A DNA stretch of 64,000 nt from Microbacterium sp. AZCO (lineage in GTDB: Bacteria > Actinomycetota > Actinomycetes > Actinomycetales > Microbacteriaceae), in assembly GCF_039614715.1 (NCBI RefSeq), contig NZ_CP154857.1, positions 1,364,001-1,428,000 of the forward strand. The letters are read 5' to 3'. Position numbers and translations under genes: made by a program. The notes beneath the pieces were generated by a model, which saw nothing but the letters and a program-made list of their open reading frames with translations, was not told the DNA's origin and did no database searches. Positions 62,731-64,000 of the stretch are shown piece by piece; within the stretch, counting starts at the first letter, position 1, and the number at the start of each line of letters is the position of its first letter.

Positions 62731-63486
62731 TCAGTACCAGCCGGTGCTCTGCGAGTGGCCCCACGCGCCGCACGGCGTGCCGTAGCGTCCGCCGACGTAG
62801 TTGAGGCCCCACGTGATCTGCGTCGCCGGGTTGGTCTCCCAGTCGGCTCCGACCGAGCCCATCTTGCTGCCGGGGAGCGCCTGGGGGATGCCGTAGGCGC
62901 CGCTGCCCTTGTTGTAGGCGTTGACGCGCCAGCCGGACTCCTTGTTCCATAGCGCCACGAGGCACGCGAACTGGTCATCCCCCCAGCCGCGCGCGTGCAC
63001 CATGTCGTACGCAATGGCCTGTGCAGACCCGGGGTCGGGCGTGATGAAGGGCGGTGCCCACCCGGACGACGAGGACTTCACGGTGGGAGCGGCCGTCGGC
63101 GTCGGCTTGGGAGTCACGTAGACGGTGTAGCCGCCGCGGTCGAGCGCAGCGGGCTCGGCCTCGCCGTCGGAGGCGGCGAGCTCCAGGGTCTGCACGTCGC
63201 CGAGGCCTGTGGCATACAGCGTGACCGGCACAGCCTCCTCGGCCTTCGCCTCGGAGAGGGCGTTGCCCAGCGGACCGATGTACGCGGCCACGAAGCCCAG
63301 CGCAGCGACGGCCGCGAAGACCCCCACGACACCGCGGCGACGCGACCAGCGGGGCCGATCGGCGTGTGCACGCGGCGGCGCCGGACTGACGGACGAGGGC
63401 GCGACCGTGGCGGTCGCGCGTGAAGCCGCCTGCTGACGACGCATCCGCCGGGACGCCACGGGAATCATCTCGTTGCCGGAAGTCAC
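62731..63486 (-). CDS. Lytic transglycosylase-like cell-wall protein
   Basis: A 251-residue exported protein. An Arg/Ala-rich cytoplasmic lead, one membrane helix (GVVGVFAAVAALGFVAAYIG, about residues 52-71), a Pro/Thr-rich linker (TPKPTPTAAPTV), and a C-terminal SLT-type domain with the catalytic Glu in LWNKESGWRVNAYNKGSGAYGIPQALPG. Such enzymes cleave peptidoglycan glycan strands, often with resuscitation or remodelling roles. GTG 63486. Confidence 0.88.
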   Translation of the reverse strand: MTSGNEMIPVASRRMRRQQAASRATATVAPSSVSPAPPRAHADRPRWSRRRGVVGVFAAVAALGFVAAYIGPLGNALSEAKAEEAVPVTLYATGLGDVQTLELAASDGEAEPAALDRGGYTVYVTPKPTPTAAPTVKSSSSGWAPPFITPDPGSAQAIAYDMVHARGWGDDQFACLVALWNKESGWRVNAYNKGSGAYGIPQALPGSKMGSVGADWETNPATQITWGLNYVGGRYGTPCGAWGHSQSTGWY

Positions 63487-63553
63487 AGTTCCCCGAGTCT
63501 AGCGGCGACGTCCGAGGCGTGCCATCCGCGCGGCATCCCACCGTCGCTCCGCG

Positions 63554-64000
63554 TCATGCGACCGCGAGCATGACCTCGACGACGGCATCCAGGACCGCAT
63601 CCACCTGGGTTTCGCGGTAGCCGCCGCGCTGCATCCGGAAGGCGACAGCGCGCACCTGCTCGACCGTGACGGAGTCTCCCGTCTCGAGATAGCGCGAGAT
63701 CTTGTCGGCGACGAGATCCACCTCGTCGACGCGATACCCGTAGCGCAGGATGCTCACGCGATCGAAGCGCTGACCGCGCGGCCGCGTGATGCGATCGAGC
63801 ACGACCTGCGCGGTGTCCTTCGCGCGCGACACCCACTCGTTCGCGCCCTTCCGAGTGACGACCGACTGGCGCTCCCGCGCGGCGAAGGCGTCTTCGATGC
63901 GGCCGAGCGCCGCATCCACGGGAGCGATCGCGTACCCGTTCTTCACGAGCGGGAAGGCCACCTGCCGCACGTCGGTCGCGGTGAGGGACTCGCTCTCGGA
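63554..64000 (-). CDS. DivIVA-domain protein (partial, 5' end off window)
   Basis: The frame is open to the right edge, so the start lies outside. The visible about 148 residues contain repeated DivIVA-type motifs: FPLVKNGYAIAPVDAALGRIEDAF, LRYGYRVDEVDLVADKISRYL and MQRGGYRETQVDAVLDAVVEVM. This short-repeat architecture is common in Micrococcales and is expected to bind membrane or polar/septal partners rather than being Wag31 itself. Ends VMLAVA. Confidence 0.82.
   Translation of the reverse strand, partial: SESESLTATDVRQVAFPLVKNGYAIAPVDAALGRIEDAFAARERQSVVTRKGANEWVSRAKDTAQVVLDRITRPRGQRFDRVSILRYGYRVDEVDLVADKISRYLETGDSVTVEQVRAVAFRMQRGGYRETQVDAVLDAVVEVMLAVA

Overview
The window is high-GC actinobacterial chromosome, most likely from the Microbacteriaceae and plausibly Microbacterium. 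The GC content is near 70%. GlgE and GlgX sit beside GlgB, the ferrochelatase has the C-terminal cysteines of the actinobacterial type, and other typical genes include a GlbO-type globin, ClpS with its DUF2017-like partner, oligoribonuclease, GatCAB and EttA. The taxonomy is inferred from gene content only.

Layout. 1-3,093 is host core: a cut-off TPR gene, trigger factor, tRNA-Pro, an alpha/beta hydrolase and tRNA-Gly(TCC). 3,053-12,619 is a 9.5 kb integrated element bounded by 42-bp direct repeats that duplicate the 3' end of tRNA-Gly. It carries a tyrosine integrase, an Xis-like protein, a tightly overlapping cassette ending in a primase-polymerase and a P-loop replication ATPase, zinc-ribbon proteins, small unknown genes, an HK97-type prohead-protease-like gene and a low-GC membrane-protein cargo gene by the right end. 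No capsid, portal, terminase, relaxase or FtsK translocase gene is visible. The best reading is a phage-satellite-like island (PICI-like) or a reduced prophage. This is the most novel region.

12,620-36,500 is host again: small membrane and phage-type proteins, gamma carbonic anhydrase, Dps, a two-component system broken by an apparent deletion, an amidohydrolase, a PaiB-like protein, Nei-type glycosylase, RpiB, ferrochelatase, aminopeptidase N, MscS, truncated hemoglobin, FAD dehydrogenase, CorA, TesB and 4HBT thioesterases, EttA, a lipoprotein, SSB, and the divergent MocR regulator/YczE pair with a palindrome between them.

36,600-51,100 is translation- and repair-related: tRNA-Arg, Orn, tRNA-His, a zincin, ClpS/DUF2017, a kinase, a GerW-like protein, Pol IV, GatB-GatA-GatC, an acyl-CoA synthetase, LigA, MnmA and a cysteine desulfurase. 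The last two probably cooperate in tRNA 2-thiolation. 51,185-57,597 is alpha-glucan metabolism (GlgX, GlgE, GlgB), closed by a strong terminator. 57,665-64,000 holds a thioredoxin-TPR protein, a large membrane/lipoprotein hybrid, an AI-2E-family permease, a hydrolase, a CxxC protein, a lytic transglycosylase and a cut-off DivIVA-domain gene.

There are no rRNA genes, CRISPR arrays or IS elements. Long open frames antisense to the genes above are GC-driven and are left out.
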